Origin: an uncultured Marinobacter sp. | Lineage (GTDB): Bacteria; Pseudomonadota; Gammaproteobacteria; Pseudomonadales; Oleiphilaceae | Assembly: GCF_913055835.1 (NCBI RefSeq) | Contig: NZ_CAJXKQ010000025.1 | Location: 1-61,665, forward strand | Direction: 5' to 3' | Length of the DNA stretch: 61,665 nucleotides | Shown here: positions 27,214-37,784 of the stretch, piece by piece | How the letters are laid out: the number at the start of each line of letters is the position of its first letter | Numbering within the stretch: position 1 is the stretch's first letter | The notes under the pieces: generated by a model | What the model was told of the DNA's origin: nothing | Database searches by the model: none | The model's input: only the letters and a program-made list of their open reading frames with translations | Position numbers and translations under genes: made by a program

Positions 27214-30032
27214 CAGGCGTAGGCGCGGGCTTCGCCGGGCCCTTCCACGTTGGTCACGCAGCGACCACAGAGATCGTCGTACTTGGCATTGCGGCCGACG
27301 TCTTCCCGGTGGTGCCAGCAGCGCTCGCATTTGGTGTGAGCAGCAGGCGTCACCTTCACGCGGAGACCTTCATGGGAGGTCATTTCCGCATCGCCAGCCT
27401 CTGACACCGGTTTGACACTAGCTTCGGAGGTGATCAGGACAAACCGCAGCTCCTCACCCAGGTGCTTCAGATCGGCAGCCAGGTCGCCTTCGCAGAACAG
27501 CGTCACCTCGGCACTGAGCGAACCTTTGATTTCACCCCTCGCCCTGGCTTCCTCCAGGCACTTGTTGACGGTCTCTTTCACACTGTACATCTCGCGCCAG
27601 TAGTCGCGGCCAAGCTCAGCGTTTTCCGGCAGTGGCGTGAGGCCCTCGTACCAGGTTTCATAGAATACGGTATCGCTGCGCTTACCCGGCAGATGCTGCC
27701 AGATTTCATCAGCGGTGAAGCTGAGAATCGGGGCAATCCAGCGAACGAGCGCTTCGGCCACATGGTACAGGGCCGTCTGGCAGGAACGACGCGCCAGACT
27801 ATCGGCCTGGGTGGTGTACTGGCGATCCTTGATGATATCCAGATAGAAGCCGCCCAGGGTGGCTTCACAGAAGTTGTACACCTTCTGGTAGATCCGCAGG
27901 AAGGCGTAGTTGCCATAGTCCTCATGCAGCTCTTTCTGCAATTGCAGGGCACGGTCTACCATCCAGCGATCCAGCGCGATCATGTCTTCCGGTGCCACCA
28001 TGTGCTGCTTCGGATCAAACCCGGTCAGGTTGCTCAGCAGGAAGCGGGAGGTATTCCGGATCCGGCGGTAACCATCGGCGGTCTGGCGCAGGATGTCCTT
28101 GGACACGGTCATTTCGCCGCTGTAGTCGGTTGCGGCCACCCACAAGCGCAGGATGTCGGCGCCCAGCTCGTTCATGACTTCCTGGGGCGCGATGACGTTG
28201 CCCAGGGATTTGGACATCTTGTGGCCCTTGCCATCGACGGTAAAGCCGTGGGTCAGAACCTGCCTATAAGGCGCCACGCCATTCATGGCAATGGAGGTCT
28301 TCAGGGACGACTGGAACCAGCCACGGTGCTGGTCTGAGCCTTCGAGGTACATATCCGCCGGGAACTGGCCCAGTTCCTCGCGAACCCGCAGGACTGACTC
28401 GTGGGTGACACCGGAATCGAACCAGACATCCAGGGTATCCGTTACCTTCTCGTATTGCTCGGCATCACTGCCCAGCAGGGAAGACGCGTCCAGCTCGTAC
28501 CAGGCATCGATACCGCCCTCTTCGATCTGCTGGGCCACCTGCTCGATCAGGTTCTGGGTGTCCGGGTGCAGCTCCTGCGTCTCCTTATGGATAAACAGGG
28601 TGATGGGCACCCCCCAGGTCCGCTGACGGGAGATACACCAGTCCGGCGACTGGTTGAACATGGCTTCGATACGGTTCTTACCCCAGGATGGCACCCAACG
28701 TACACCCTGGATCGCTTCAAGGGCATCAGCGCGCAGGTTTTCCTTATCCATGCTGATAAACCACTGGGGCGTGGCCCGGTAGATCAGCGGGGTCTTGGTA
28801 CGCCAGCAGTGGGGATAGCTGTGACGGAACTTCTCGGAGCGGACCAGCTTGCCCTCGCGCTCGAGGGCGCTGCAAACCGGCTCATCGGCCTTGTAAACGT
28901 GTACACCGGCCAGCTCACCGGCGGCCGAAGTGTAGGTGCCATCCGCCTGAACCAGGTTGATGGTGCCGATGTTGTAGGCCTTGCCCACCTCAAAGTCTTC
29001 CATACCGTGATCGGGCGCGGTATGAACAGCGCCGGTACCGGCGTCCGTGGACACATGGTCGCCCAGGATAACAGGGACCTGCTTGTCGTAGATCGGGTGC
29101 TGGAGAACCAGATTCTCAAGAGCCGCCCCAGCACAGGTTGCCAGCACTTCGTAGCTCTCAACCTGCCAACGAGCCATGATGTCTTCCACCATCTCGGCGG
29201 CCAGGATCATGCGCTCAGGTCCCTGGCCAACGTCGGTCTGCACCAACGCGTAGTCCAGATCGGCATTGAGCGAAACGGCCTGGTTAGCCGGAATGGTCCA
29301 GGGCGTGGTGGTCCAGATAACCACGGAGACATCACCATTGCCATTATCGGTGCCGAACAGTGACAGGGCTTTTGCCTGGTCAACCGCGGTGAAGCGCACA
29401 TCAATCTGGGTCGAGGTCTTGTCCTGGTACTCAACCTCGGCTTCTGCCAGTGCCGACTGACCCACCACACTCCAGTAAACCGGTTTGTAACCACGCACGA
29501 GGTGGCCCTTGGCGACAATCTTGCCCAGGGCACGAACAATACCCGCCTCAACTTTGGGATCCATGGTCAGGTAGGGTTTATCCCACTCCCCCATCACGCC
29601 GAGGCGGATGAAATCGGTTTTCTGACCTGCAATCTGCTTGGTGGCGTAGTCGCGACAGGCCTGGCGGAAGGTCTTGTAATCCACCTTCACACCGGCCTTG
29701 CCAATCTCCTGCTCCACCTTGTGCTCGATCGGCAGACCATGACAGTCCCAGCCCGGCACATAAGGCGCGTCATAGCCCATAAAGCTGCGGGACTTGACGA
29801 TCATGTCCTTGAGAATCTTGTTGACCGCGTGACCAATGTGAATGCTGCCGTTGGCGTAAGGAGGGCCATCATGAAGGATGAACTTTTCCCGCCCTTCACG
29901 CTGCTTGCGCAGGTTGCCGTAGACGTCGAGATCCTGCCAGCGCTTGAGCAATTCCGGCTCGCGCTTGGCCAGGTTGCCGCGCATGGGGAAGGCGGTTTCC
30001 GGCAGATTCAGGGTGTGCTTGTAGTCGCTCAT
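27213..30032 (-). CDS. ileS: IleS, isoleucyl-tRNA synthetase
   Basis: Class I aminoacyl-tRNA synthetase with post-transfer editing; 939 residues, standard for the bacterial (IleS1) type. HIGH appears as [10 protein letters not shown] near residue 60, the CP1 editing domain follows (for example [14 protein letters not shown]), and KMSKS as [12 protein letters not shown] near 600. The C-terminal zinc ribbon is intact ([12 protein letters not shown]...DLCGRCV). The zinc-binding form is normally mupirocin-sensitive, an inference from family. Upstream ribF is 74 nt away in the same direction. Confidence 0.98.
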   Translation of the reverse strand: MSDYKHTLNLPETAFPMRGNLAKREPELLKRWQDLDVYGNLRKQREGREKFILHDGPPYANGSIHIGHAVNKILKDMIVKSRSFMGYDAPYVPGWDCHGLPIEHKVEQEIGKAGVKVDYKTFRQACRDYATKQIAGQKTDFIRLGVMGEWDKPYLTMDPKVEAGIVRALGKIVAKGHLVRGYKPVYWSVVGQSALAEAEVEYQDKTSTQIDVRFTAVDQAKALSLFGTDNGNGDVSVVIWTTTPWTIPANQAVSLNADLDYALVQTDVGQGPERMILAAEMVEDIMARWQVESYEVLATCAGAALENLVLQHPIYDKQVPVILGDHVSTDAGTGAVHTAPDHGMEDFEVGKAYNIGTINLVQADGTYTSAAGELAGVHVYKADEPVCSALEREGKLVRSEKFRHSYPHCWRTKTPLIYRATPQWFISMDKENLRADALEAIQGVRWVPSWGKNRIEAMFNQSPDWCISRQRTWGVPITLFIHKETQELHPDTQNLIEQVAQQIEEGGIDAWYELDASSLLGSDAEQYEKVTDTLDVWFDSGVTHESVLRVREELGQFPADMYLEGSDQHRGWFQSSLKTSIAMNGVAPYRQVLTHGFTVDGKGHKMSKSLGNVIAPQEVMNELGADILRLWVAATDYSGEMTVSKDILRQTADGYRRIRNTSRFLLSNLTGFDPKQHMVAPEDMIALDRWMVDRALQLQKELHEDYGNYAFLRIYQKVYNFCEATLGGFYLDIIKDRQYTTQADSLARRSCQTALYHVAEALVRWIAPILSFTADEIWQHLPGKRSDTVFYETWYEGLTPLPENAELGRDYWREMYSVKETVNKCLEEARARGEIKGSLSAEVTLFCEGDLAADLKHLGEELRFVLITSEASVKPVSEAGDAEMTSHEGLRVKVTPAAHTKCERCWHHREDVGRNAKYDDLCGRCVTNVEGPGEARAYA

Positions 30033-30106
30033 GGTTTGTGTGCGTACTCTTTTGGTCTTGGTCAGTTTGAGTCAGTCATTTATTCGTTGGGGCGCAGCCG
30101 GGCGTT

Positions 30107-31078
30107 TCAATCCGCGCTTTTCACAGAGCCGTTTTCGGCAATCCACGCCCGGGCATGCTCGAAATCCCGGGCAATCTGTTCTTTCAGCTCATCCACGGAA
30201 TCGAACTTCTCCTCGTCCCGCAGGCCTTGGCGGAACACCACCTCCAGATGCTGACCATAAAGTGTGCCAGCAAAGTCAAACAGGTGCACTTCCAGTGAGG
30301 GCCGCTTGCCGTCAACGGTCGGGCGTACACCGATGTTAGCAACGCCATCGAACCTGGAACCGTCATCCAGGGTAGCGGCAACCACATAGACACCGCGCAG
30401 GGCGGGTGTCCGGTGTAACAGAATATTCGCGGTTGGCGCGCCAATCTGGCGCCCCAGCTGACGCCCGTAGACGACCCGACCCCGGATTCGGTAAGGGTGA
30501 CCGAGGAGTGACTCAGCCTTCTCCAGCCCGTTCACTGTGAGCGAATCCCGGACCCGGGTGCTACTTACCCGCTCCCCACCTACCGTCACCGTGCGCGTGT
30601 TCTCAACGGTGAATCCGGCCTCTTTGCCGACCTTTTCAAGGAGCGCAAAGTCTCCGGCCCGGTCGCAGCCAAAACGAAAGTCGTCCCCCACAACCAGATG
30701 CTGAACTGCAAGCCCTTGAATGAGAACATCGTCTATAAAGCCCATGGCGGAATAGCTACGAAACGCCTGATTAAAGCGAAGGCAAAGCACAATATCGATG
30801 CCTTCCGCCAGCAGGGCCTCGAACTTCTGGCGAAATCCCATCAGCCTTGGTGGTGCCTCACTGCCCTGGAAGAATTCACGGGGCTGGGGCTCGAAAATCA
30901 TCACGACCGAGGGCACGCCCAGAGCTTCAGACTTGCTTTTGACCTGGTCAATAATGGTCTTGTGGCCAAGATGCACGCCGTCGAAGTTACCAATGGTGGC
31001 GACACACCCGTTAGCGAGCGGTGAGTCTTCCCGACGGGAAAGCATTTTCAGGTTGGTCAGGCCCCGGATCAGACGCAT
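30107..31078 (-). CDS. ribF: RibF, bifunctional riboflavin kinase/FAD synthetase
   Basis: Converts riboflavin to FMN and then FAD. The 323 residues contain the N-terminal nucleotidyltransferase domain (ATIGNFDGVHLGHKTI as the GxFDGxHxGH motif, and SSTRVRDSL for the ISSTxxR element) and the C-terminal flavokinase domain (GRVVYGRQLGRQIGAPTANI with the PTAN motif, then VHLFDFAGTLYG). Its location between murJ and ileS is the gammaproteobacterial norm. It supplies flavin cofactors made from the rib genes further right. Confidence 0.96.
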   Translation of the reverse strand: MRLIRGLTNLKMLSRREDSPLANGCVATIGNFDGVHLGHKTIIDQVKSKSEALGVPSVVMIFEPQPREFFQGSEAPPRLMGFRQKFEALLAEGIDIVLCLRFNQAFRSYSAMGFIDDVLIQGLAVQHLVVGDDFRFGCDRAGDFALLEKVGKEAGFTVENTRTVTVGGERVSSTRVRDSLTVNGLEKAESLLGHPYRIRGRVVYGRQLGRQIGAPTANILLHRTPALRGVYVVAATLDDGSRFDGVANIGVRPTVDGKRPSLEVHLFDFAGTLYGQHLEVVFRQGLRDEEKFDSVDELKEQIARDFEHARAWIAENGSVKSAD

Positions 31079-31159
31079 GCAATGCGAACCTTCAATTGCC
31101 AGCTAGCTTTCAGCGCTCACTTTTACCGCAACGCTGGTGAGAAAACGCGCGATTATACC

Positions 31160-32740
31160 TTACCTGTGGCGGAAATGTCTTACCCGAACCCCGGCCAGCG
31201 CCAGTGCAACAAAGTAGACGGCGACGCCCGCCCCTACCAGCATCGCCATGTCCGCTGCCCGCTGATAGCCGCCGTTTGCCAGCCACACCGACACCGGGGC
31301 GTTGAGCCAGACAATGACGGCCGCCAGGGCGCCGTTGGCAAACAGCAACTGCAGCAGGAAACGGGGCCAGCCGGGCTGACTCTGCCAGGCCCCTTCTTTG
31401 CGCAGCCCACGCCACAGAAGATAGCCATTGAGCCAGGCCGACAGGGAGGTGGCCAGCGCTAGACCGGCATGAGCCAGGGGAAATATCAGAATCAGGTTGA
31501 ACACCATGTTGGCCACCATGGCGATGATGCCGATCTTGACCGGCGTTTTGGTGTCTTCTCTTGCGAAGAATCCCGGCGCCAGAACCTTGATCAGCATGAA
31601 CGCCAGCAACCCTGCGGAATAGGCTCGCAAGCTCTGGGCCGACATGGCCACATCCCGATCGGTAACCGCACCATAGTGAAACAGAGTGGCAATCAGCGGC
31701 TCGGCCAACAGCGCAAGCGCCAGGGCGGCCGGGAGACCAATCAACAGAACCGCCCGAACCGCCCAGTCCAGGGTGGCCGCGAACTGGTCCGCGGACGCCG
31801 CTGCGTGTTTACGGGAAAGACTCGGCAGAATGACTGTCGCAATCGCTATGCCGAACACGCCGAGAGGCAATTCCGAGAGCCGATCAGAGTAATACAACCA
31901 GGAAACGCTGCCGGTCTGGAGAAAAGACGCCAGAACCGTATCAAGCAACAGGTTGATCTGGCTGACCGACACCCCGAACAGCGCAGGCGCCATCAGCTTG
32001 AGGATCCGGCTGACGCCTTCGTGGCGATAGTCCACTCGAGGCCTTGGCAACAGGCCCAGGCGCATCAGAAACGGCAACTGGAAAAACAGCTGCAGAGCCC
32101 CGGCAATGAAAACGCCCCAGGCCAAGGCCATCACCGGCTCATCCATCAGCGGCGTCAGCCAGATGGCGGCCCCAATCATCGCCAGATTCAGAAGTACCGG
32201 GGTAAACGCGGGTACAGCGAAGCGATCGTAACTGTTGAGGATGCCCCCCGCGAAGGCGGTCAGGGATATCAGCAGCAAGTAGGGAAAGGTGATGCGAAGC
32301 ATGTCGCTGGTAAGCGCAAATTTCACATCATCGTCCAGGAAGCCCGGGGCAAAAACCGCCGTCAGCACCGGCGCTCCGAGGATGGCCACAAGCGTGACGC
32401 CCAACAACACCAAGCCAAGGGAGCCAGCTACGGCATTGACCAACCGCTGTACGTCCGAGAGTGACTGTTTCTCCCGGTAAGATGACAACACGGGCACAAA
32501 GGCCTGGGAGAAGGCGCCCTCGGCAAATAGTCGACGAAGGAAATTTGGAATCTTGAAGGCAACAAAAAAAGCATCCGCCCCGGCACCGGCGCCGAAATAG
32601 CGGGCGATAACCATATCCCGAACCAGACCCAGCACCCGGGACAGCATGGTCATGATACCCACAAGCCCCGACGACCTGAGCAGGCCGGGCGCCTTGGGCA
32701 GTTGTTTCTGTTCCGGGGTTGATTCAGGTTCCGACGACAT
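31160..32740 (-). CDS. murJ: MurJ, lipid II flippase
   Basis: Essential polytopic membrane protein (MOP superfamily) that flips the peptidoglycan precursor lipid II. 526 residues with about 14 hydrophobic helices. The N-terminal signature SRVLGLVRDMVIARYFGAG and FRRLFAEGAFSQAFVPVL are the MviN/MurJ family hallmark, with the essential Arg residues of helix 1/2 present. The start is ATG 32740 with AGGG upstream; the frame is open beyond it for 24 codons with no conservation. It diverges from rpsT and precedes ribF. Confidence 0.95.
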   Translation of the reverse strand: MSSEPESTPEQKQLPKAPGLLRSSGLVGIMTMLSRVLGLVRDMVIARYFGAGAGADAFFVAFKIPNFLRRLFAEGAFSQAFVPVLSSYREKQSLSDVQRLVNAVAGSLGLVLLGVTLVAILGAPVLTAVFAPGFLDDDVKFALTSDMLRITFPYLLLISLTAFAGGILNSYDRFAVPAFTPVLLNLAMIGAAIWLTPLMDEPVMALAWGVFIAGALQLFFQLPFLMRLGLLPRPRVDYRHEGVSRILKLMAPALFGVSVSQINLLLDTVLASFLQTGSVSWLYYSDRLSELPLGVFGIAIATVILPSLSRKHAAASADQFAATLDWAVRAVLLIGLPAALALALLAEPLIATLFHYGAVTDRDVAMSAQSLRAYSAGLLAFMLIKVLAPGFFAREDTKTPVKIGIIAMVANMVFNLILIFPLAHAGLALATSLSAWLNGYLLWRGLRKEGAWQSQPGWPRFLLQLLFANGALAAVIVWLNAPVSVWLANGGYQRAADMAMLVGAGVAVYFVALALAGVRVRHFRHR

Positions 32741-32880
32741 GCAGGCCCTTGTCTGACATTCTGGACATCCTTTTGGCGCGGGTATTTCGGGAATTACCTG
32801 CTTCCCGGTCAAGCCCGCGTTCAGTGAGCCGCGAGTTTACCACAGGCCTTCTGTGTCGGGGCATGAAATGGGTTTTAGCC

Positions 32881-32909
32881 TTGACATTTGGAGGTTTGAG
32901 CGGCATAGT
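32881..32909 (+). promoter_or_regulatory. rpsT promoter
   Basis: TTGACA (32881-32886), 17-bp spacer, CATAGT (32904-32909), followed by a GC-rich stretch. The transcript would have a leader of about 85 nt before the GTG start of rpsT. A consensus -35 and correct spacing make this a good candidate. Confidence 0.65.
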
Positions 32910-33001
32910 TCCGCGTCATTTATTTCGACGCGCTGGTTTTGGCGCGCCCGCGATGTAACGAATCATTCAGCAACGAATTTGAGATTTTCAGGAGTTTTAC
33001 G

Positions 33002-33271
33002 GTGGCAAATTCCCCGCAAGCCAAGAAGCGCGCACGTCAGAACGAGAAGAACCGCAAGCACAATGCAAGCCTGCGTTCCATGGCTCGTACTTACATGAAA
33101 AAGATCCAATCCAAGATCGAAGCCGGCAACTACGAAGAAGCCCAGGCTGCTTTCCAGCAGGCCCAGCCGATTCTGGACAGCATGGTCAACAAAGGCATCT
33201 TCGCGAAAAACAAGGTTGCTCGCCACAAGAGCCGCCTGAGTGCCAAGATCAAGTCCCTGAAGAGCGCCTGA
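33002..33271 (+). CDS. rpsT: RpsT, 30S ribosomal protein S20
   Basis: A small basic protein (89 residues) binding 16S rRNA early in 30S assembly. The N-terminus [20 protein letters not shown] and the C-terminal [18 protein letters not shown] are typical. The start is GTG at 33002, placed by AGGAG seven bases upstream and by the conserved N-terminus; the in-frame ATG at 32939 would add a non-conserved extension. A non-ATG start recalls E. coli rpsT (UUG), where it is tied to autogenous translational control; whether that holds here is inference. Confidence 0.96.
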   Translation: MANSPQAKKRARQNEKNRKHNASLRSMARTYMKKIQSKIEAGNYEEAQAAFQQAQPILDSMVNKGIFAKNKVARHKSRLSAKIKSLKSA

Positions 33272-33289
33272 TCCGCTTCTTTCAGGAAC

Positions 33290-33320
33290 AAAAAAACCGG
33301 CCAGTCGGCCGGTTTTTTTT
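33290..33320. terminator. Bidirectional terminator rpsT/proB
   Basis: CCGGCC-AGTC-GGCCGG hairpin with a 7-8 nt A run before and 8 T after, in the 64-nt gap between convergent rpsT and proB. It works as an intrinsic terminator in both directions. Confidence 0.88.
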
Positions 33321-33335
33321 ATGGGCGAAAAGCGA

Positions 33336-34460
33336 TTACACGATCACCATATTATCCCGATGGATCATCTCCTCGCCTGACGTATAACCAAGAATTTCGG
33401 CAATCCGGTCGCTGGACCGGCCGGCAATGGCTCTGGCTTCATCGGCGTCGTAATTTACCAGACCCCGGGCAATTTCACGGCCACTCTGATCGAAGCAAGA
33501 CACCATCTCCCCACGGCGAAACTGACCGGACACGCCCTTAACCCCCACCGGCAAAAGGCTACGCCCACCCAGACAGAGCACTTTCACAGCACCATCATCC
33601 AGGGTCAGCCTGCCACGGGTCTGCAAATGACTGGCGAGCCATTGCTTTCGGGCCGCAATCCGGCCCTGCTCGGGCAATAACAGAGTGCCAATCACATCAC
33701 CCTGTCTCAATCGGCCAATCACATCTTCGATGCGACCACCGACAATGACGGTAAATGCCCCTGACCGGGCAGCAAGCCGCGCAGCCCGCAACTTGGTCTG
33801 CATGCCGCCGCGCCCGAGAACACCGGCACCACCACCAGCCATGGCATCCAGTTCGCGATCGCCGGCCCGGCGCTCGGTCACCAGGCGGGCATCCGAATGC
33901 GTCCTCGGATCCTTGTCAAACAACCCCAGTTGGTCGGTCAGGATAATCAGGCCGTCCGCCTCAATCAGATTGGCAACCAGTGCGCCCAGGGTGTCATTAT
34001 CGCCAAACCGGATTTCGTCAGTGACAACGGTATCGTTTTCATTAACGATTGGCACCACACCCAGATTCAGCAACGCGCGAAGAGTGCCTCGGCCGTTCAG
34101 ATAACGCTTGCGGTCGGAGAGGTCGTCATGGGTGAGCAGAATCTGGGCGGTATGAATATCGTGGCGCTTGAACTGTGCTTCCCAGGTCTGTACCAGGCCC
34201 ATCTGGCCAACCGCCGCGGCCGCCTGAAGCTCATGGAGCTGCTCGGGCCTGACAGTCCAACCGAGCCGACTCATTCCTTCCGCTACCGAACCAGAGGAGA
34301 CAACAACCACTTCCACGCCGTCTTCAATCAGCTCAGCGATCTGATCCACCCACAAACCCAACGCTGCCACATCCAGGCCACGGCCGTCGTTGGTCAGCAA
34401 GGCGCTTCCGATCTTGATAACCAGGCGGCGGGCCTGGCGCAGCTGTAGGCGTTCAGTCAT
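33336..34460 (-). CDS. proB: ProB, glutamate 5-kinase
   Basis: First step of proline synthesis, phosphorylating glutamate to gamma-glutamyl phosphate; feedback-inhibited by proline. The 374 residues contain the amino-acid kinase domain ([55 protein letters not shown]) and a C-terminal PUA domain from about residue 280, as in full-length bacterial ProB. It is 36 nt downstream of obg, an arrangement (obg-proB) shared with Pseudomonas. proA is not nearby. Confidence 0.96.
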   Translation of the reverse strand: MTERLQLRQARRLVIKIGSALLTNDGRGLDVAALGLWVDQIAELIEDGVEVVVVSSGSVAEGMSRLGWTVRPEQLHELQAAAAVGQMGLVQTWEAQFKRHDIHTAQILLTHDDLSDRKRYLNGRGTLRALLNLGVVPIVNENDTVVTDEIRFGDNDTLGALVANLIEADGLIILTDQLGLFDKDPRTHSDARLVTERRAGDRELDAMAGGGAGVLGRGGMQTKLRAARLAARSGAFTVIVGGRIEDVIGRLRQGDVIGTLLLPEQGRIAARKQWLASHLQTRGRLTLDDGAVKVLCLGGRSLLPVGVKGVSGQFRRGEMVSCFDQSGREIARGLVNYDADEARAIAGRSSDRIAEILGYTSGEEMIHRDNMVIV

Positions 34461-34496
34461 GGTGCGTGGGCGATCTCTCTGGTATCAGTCCTGCTT

Positions 34497-35693
<1,197 letters not shown>

Positions 35694-35720
35694 TCAACCC
35701 TTTGCGCCCTGCGCATAAAC

Positions 35721-35758
35721 TAAAAAGCCCCGCAGCCTCAAGGAAGCTTTGCGGGGCT
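35721..35758 (-). terminator. Terminator of the rplU-rpmA operon
   Basis: On the minus strand, AGCCCCGC (35758-35751)/GCGGGGCT (35733-35726) with an internal loop, followed by TTTTTA. It lies between rpmA and obg, so read-through or a nearby promoter must serve obg. Confidence 0.8.
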
Positions 35759-35834
35759 CCGGATGGCTCTGGACACCTGATGATATCAGGATAACAGCGC
35801 CACCCAAGGTTCGACAGAACCGGATCGCCGCTGC

Positions 35835-36095
35835 TTACGCAGCCGGAACGATGCTCACGAACTTACGGCTCTGCGGGCCTTTGGTTTCGAACTTCACCTG
35901 GCCGTCTGCTTTCGCAAACAGGGTGTGGTCCTTGCCAATGCCAACATTGCTGCCAGCGTGGAAACGGGTGCCGCGCTGACGGATGATGATGCTACCTGCA
36001 GATACAGTCTCGCCGCCGAAGCGCTTCACACCAAGTCGTTTCGACTCGGAATCGCGACCGTTACGGGTACTACCTGCTGCCTTTTTATGAGCCAT
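35835..36095 (-). CDS. rpmA: RpmA, 50S ribosomal protein L27
   Basis: An 86-residue ribosomal protein whose N-terminal arm reaches the peptidyl transferase centre. It begins [20 protein letters not shown], the mature gammaproteobacterial N-terminus with no Firmicutes-type cleaved extension, and has the [15 protein letters not shown] core. It is 36 nt downstream of rplU; the rplU-rpmA-obg gene order is nearly universal in bacteria. Confidence 0.98.
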   Translation of the reverse strand: MAHKKAAGSTRNGRDSESKRLGVKRFGGETVSAGSIIIRQRGTRFHAGSNVGIGKDHTLFAKADGQVKFETKGPQSRKFVSIVPAA

Positions 36096-36131
36096 TACCA
36101 GCCTCCTTATTTAAGGGGTAATTCGAGAGCC

Positions 36132-36443
36132 TCAGCCCTTGATACCCGTGATCTTGACTTCAGTAAACCACTGACGGTGGCCCTGACGCTTCATGTGATG
36201 CTTACGACGACGGAACTTGATGATCTGAACCTTGTCGTGACGGCCGTGACTAACCACTTCAGCGGTCACTTTGGCACCATCAACTACCGGCGCGCCTACC
36301 TGAACCTTGTCGCCATCGGCGATCAGCAGAACGCGATCAAACTCAACGTTGCCGCCAGTTTCAACTTCCAGCTTTTCCAGCTTCAGGGTTTCGCCTTCTT
36401 TTACACGGTGCTGCTTACCACCGCTAACAATAACTGCGTACAT
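36132..36443 (-). CDS. rplU: RplU, 50S ribosomal protein L21
   Basis: A 103-residue 50S protein that binds 23S rRNA. It begins [20 protein letters not shown] and contains the [16 protein letters not shown] basic loop characteristic of L21. First gene of rplU-rpmA. Its promoter and that of ispB overlap back to back in the 243-nt intergenic region. Confidence 0.98.
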   Translation of the reverse strand: MYAVIVSGGKQHRVKEGETLKLEKLEVETGGNVEFDRVLLIADGDKVQVGAPVVDGAKVTAEVVSHGRHDKVQIIKFRRRKHHMKRQGHRQWFTEVKITGIKG

Positions 36444-36554
36444 TCACTCGTTCTCCACGATTGACCCATCCCTGCTCTTATCCACCTGGTTCTAAGGGAG
36501 GCGCTCTGGCGACCCTATAGCAGGGAGCGCAGGTTGGGATGAGTTGGGCGCGTG

Positions 36555-36583
36555 ATTGTACGAAAAGACGCACCGCAACACAA
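36555..36583 (-). promoter_or_regulatory. Probable rplU promoter
   Basis: Minus strand -35 TTGTGT (36583-36578), 17-bp spacer, -10 TACAAT (36560-36555), GC-rich discriminator CACGCGCC. Good -10, weak -35. Leader of about 105 nt. Confidence 0.5.
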
Positions 36584-36589
36584 GCCAAG

Positions 36590-36618
36590 TTGACACTCCC
36601 TTCGGCAATACCTAGCAT
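36590..36618 (+). promoter_or_regulatory. ispB promoter
   Basis: TTGACA (36590-36595), 17-bp spacer, TAGCAT (36613-36618), directed towards ispB, whose ATG is at 36687. It lies only a few bases from the divergent rplU promoter, so the two may interfere. Confidence 0.6.
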
Positions 36619-36686
36619 TGCCGCGACCTGCCTTTAATATCAACGATCGTAACGACGATAACACCAGCAAGGGATCCACAAGCCGC

Positions 36687-37655
36687 ATGACAGCCCAGCG
36701 CATTTACGACACCGTGGCCGACGACTTCAGCCGCGTTAATGATCTGATCATCCAGCGGCTTTCCTCAGATGTTCCCCTGGTGGAGAAAATCGCCCAGTAC
36801 ATCATCGAAAGCGGCGGTAAGCGCTTGAGACCGTTACTGGTTCTGCTTTCCAGCCAGGCCGCCGGCTACCAGGAAAACGACCACCTCAAGCTCGCCGCCG
36901 TGATCGAATTCCTGCACACTGCCACCCTGCTACACGATGATGTAGTAGACACCTCGGACATGCGCCGGGGCCGGAGCACCGCCAACGCCCGCTGGGGCAA
37001 CGCGCCAAGCGTACTGGTAGGTGATTTCCTCTATGCCCGGGCGTTCGAGATGATGGTGGAGCTGAAAAGCCTGCGCATTATGGACGTGTTGTCCCACGCC
37101 ACGGCGGTAATCGCCGAAGGCGAAGTCATGCAGCTGATGAACGTTAAAAACCCGGATCTGACCGAAGACCAGTACATGAAGGTCATTCACAACAAGACCG
37201 CCATGCTGTTCGAAGCCGCCTCCCACACCGGCGCCCTGCTCGCCGATGCCAAAGAGGAGCAGGAACTGGGGCTGAAAGACTACGGCATGCATCTGGGCCT
37301 GGCCTTCCAACTGGTTGACGATGTCCTTGACTACCGTGGCGACGCCGAAGCCATGGGCAAGAATGTTGGCGACGATCTGGCCGAAGGCAAGACTACCCTG
37401 CCCCTGATTTACGCCATGACCCATGGTACCGAGGATGAAAGGCAGCTTATTCGCCAGGCGATTCGCAAGGGCGGCCTGGACGACCTGCCACGCATCCTCC
37501 AGATCGTTGAGCGCTCGGGCGCCATCGAATACACCATGACCAAGGCCCGGGAGCAGGCAGCTTTAGCCGCTGATTGCCTGAAATGCCTTCCCGAATCAGC
37601 CCACAAACAAGCGATGGTGTTGCTGACTGATCTCGCGGTTGCGCGGGTTAGCTAG
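36687..37655 (+). CDS. ispB: IspB, octaprenyl (all-trans polyprenyl) diphosphate synthase
   Basis: Makes the polyprenyl side chain of ubiquinone from farnesyl-PP and IPP. The 322 residues include both Asp-rich motifs: DDVVDTSDMRRG (first DDxxD, near residues 85-90) and DDVLDYRG (second). The residue pattern just before the first motif (small residues) is that of medium/long-chain synthases; exact chain length (C40 or C45) cannot be read. The start is ATG 36687 (MTAQRIYD); the open TTG at 36618 falls in the promoter. Next to rplU as in most gammaproteobacteria. Confidence 0.94.
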   Translation: MTAQRIYDTVADDFSRVNDLIIQRLSSDVPLVEKIAQYIIESGGKRLRPLLVLLSSQAAGYQENDHLKLAAVIEFLHTATLLHDDVVDTSDMRRGRSTANARWGNAPSVLVGDFLYARAFEMMVELKSLRIMDVLSHATAVIAEGEVMQLMNVKNPDLTEDQYMKVIHNKTAMLFEAASHTGALLADAKEEQELGLKDYGMHLGLAFQLVDDVLDYRGDAEAMGKNVGDDLAEGKTTLPLIYAMTHGTEDERQLIRQAIRKGGLDDLPRILQIVERSGAIEYTMTKAREQAALAADCLKCLPESAHKQAMVLLTDLAVARVS

Positions 37656-37677
37656 CGCGCCTTTTTTGATTGCGGTT

Positions 37678-37769
37678 TGTCGGATTACGGCTTTGCCTAA
37701 TCCGACCTACGTTTCTCTACTGCTATCTGGTCCCGGGTAGGTCGGATTAGGCGGAGCCGTAATCCGACA
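37678..37769. repeat. REPIN A: inverted pair of REP-like palindromes
   Basis: Two units, 37678-37710 (GTCGGATTA...TAATCCGACCTAC) and 37737-37769 (GTAGGTCGGATTA...TAATCCGACA), in inverted orientation around 26 nt. Each is itself a palindrome with GTCGGATTA/TAATCCGAC stems. It lies between the convergent ispB and the hydroquinone reductase gene. The same units occur at 51359-51457, 53161-53192 and 53662-53701. Confidence 0.88.
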
Positions 37770-37784
37770 ATGCTCACCAGCAAA

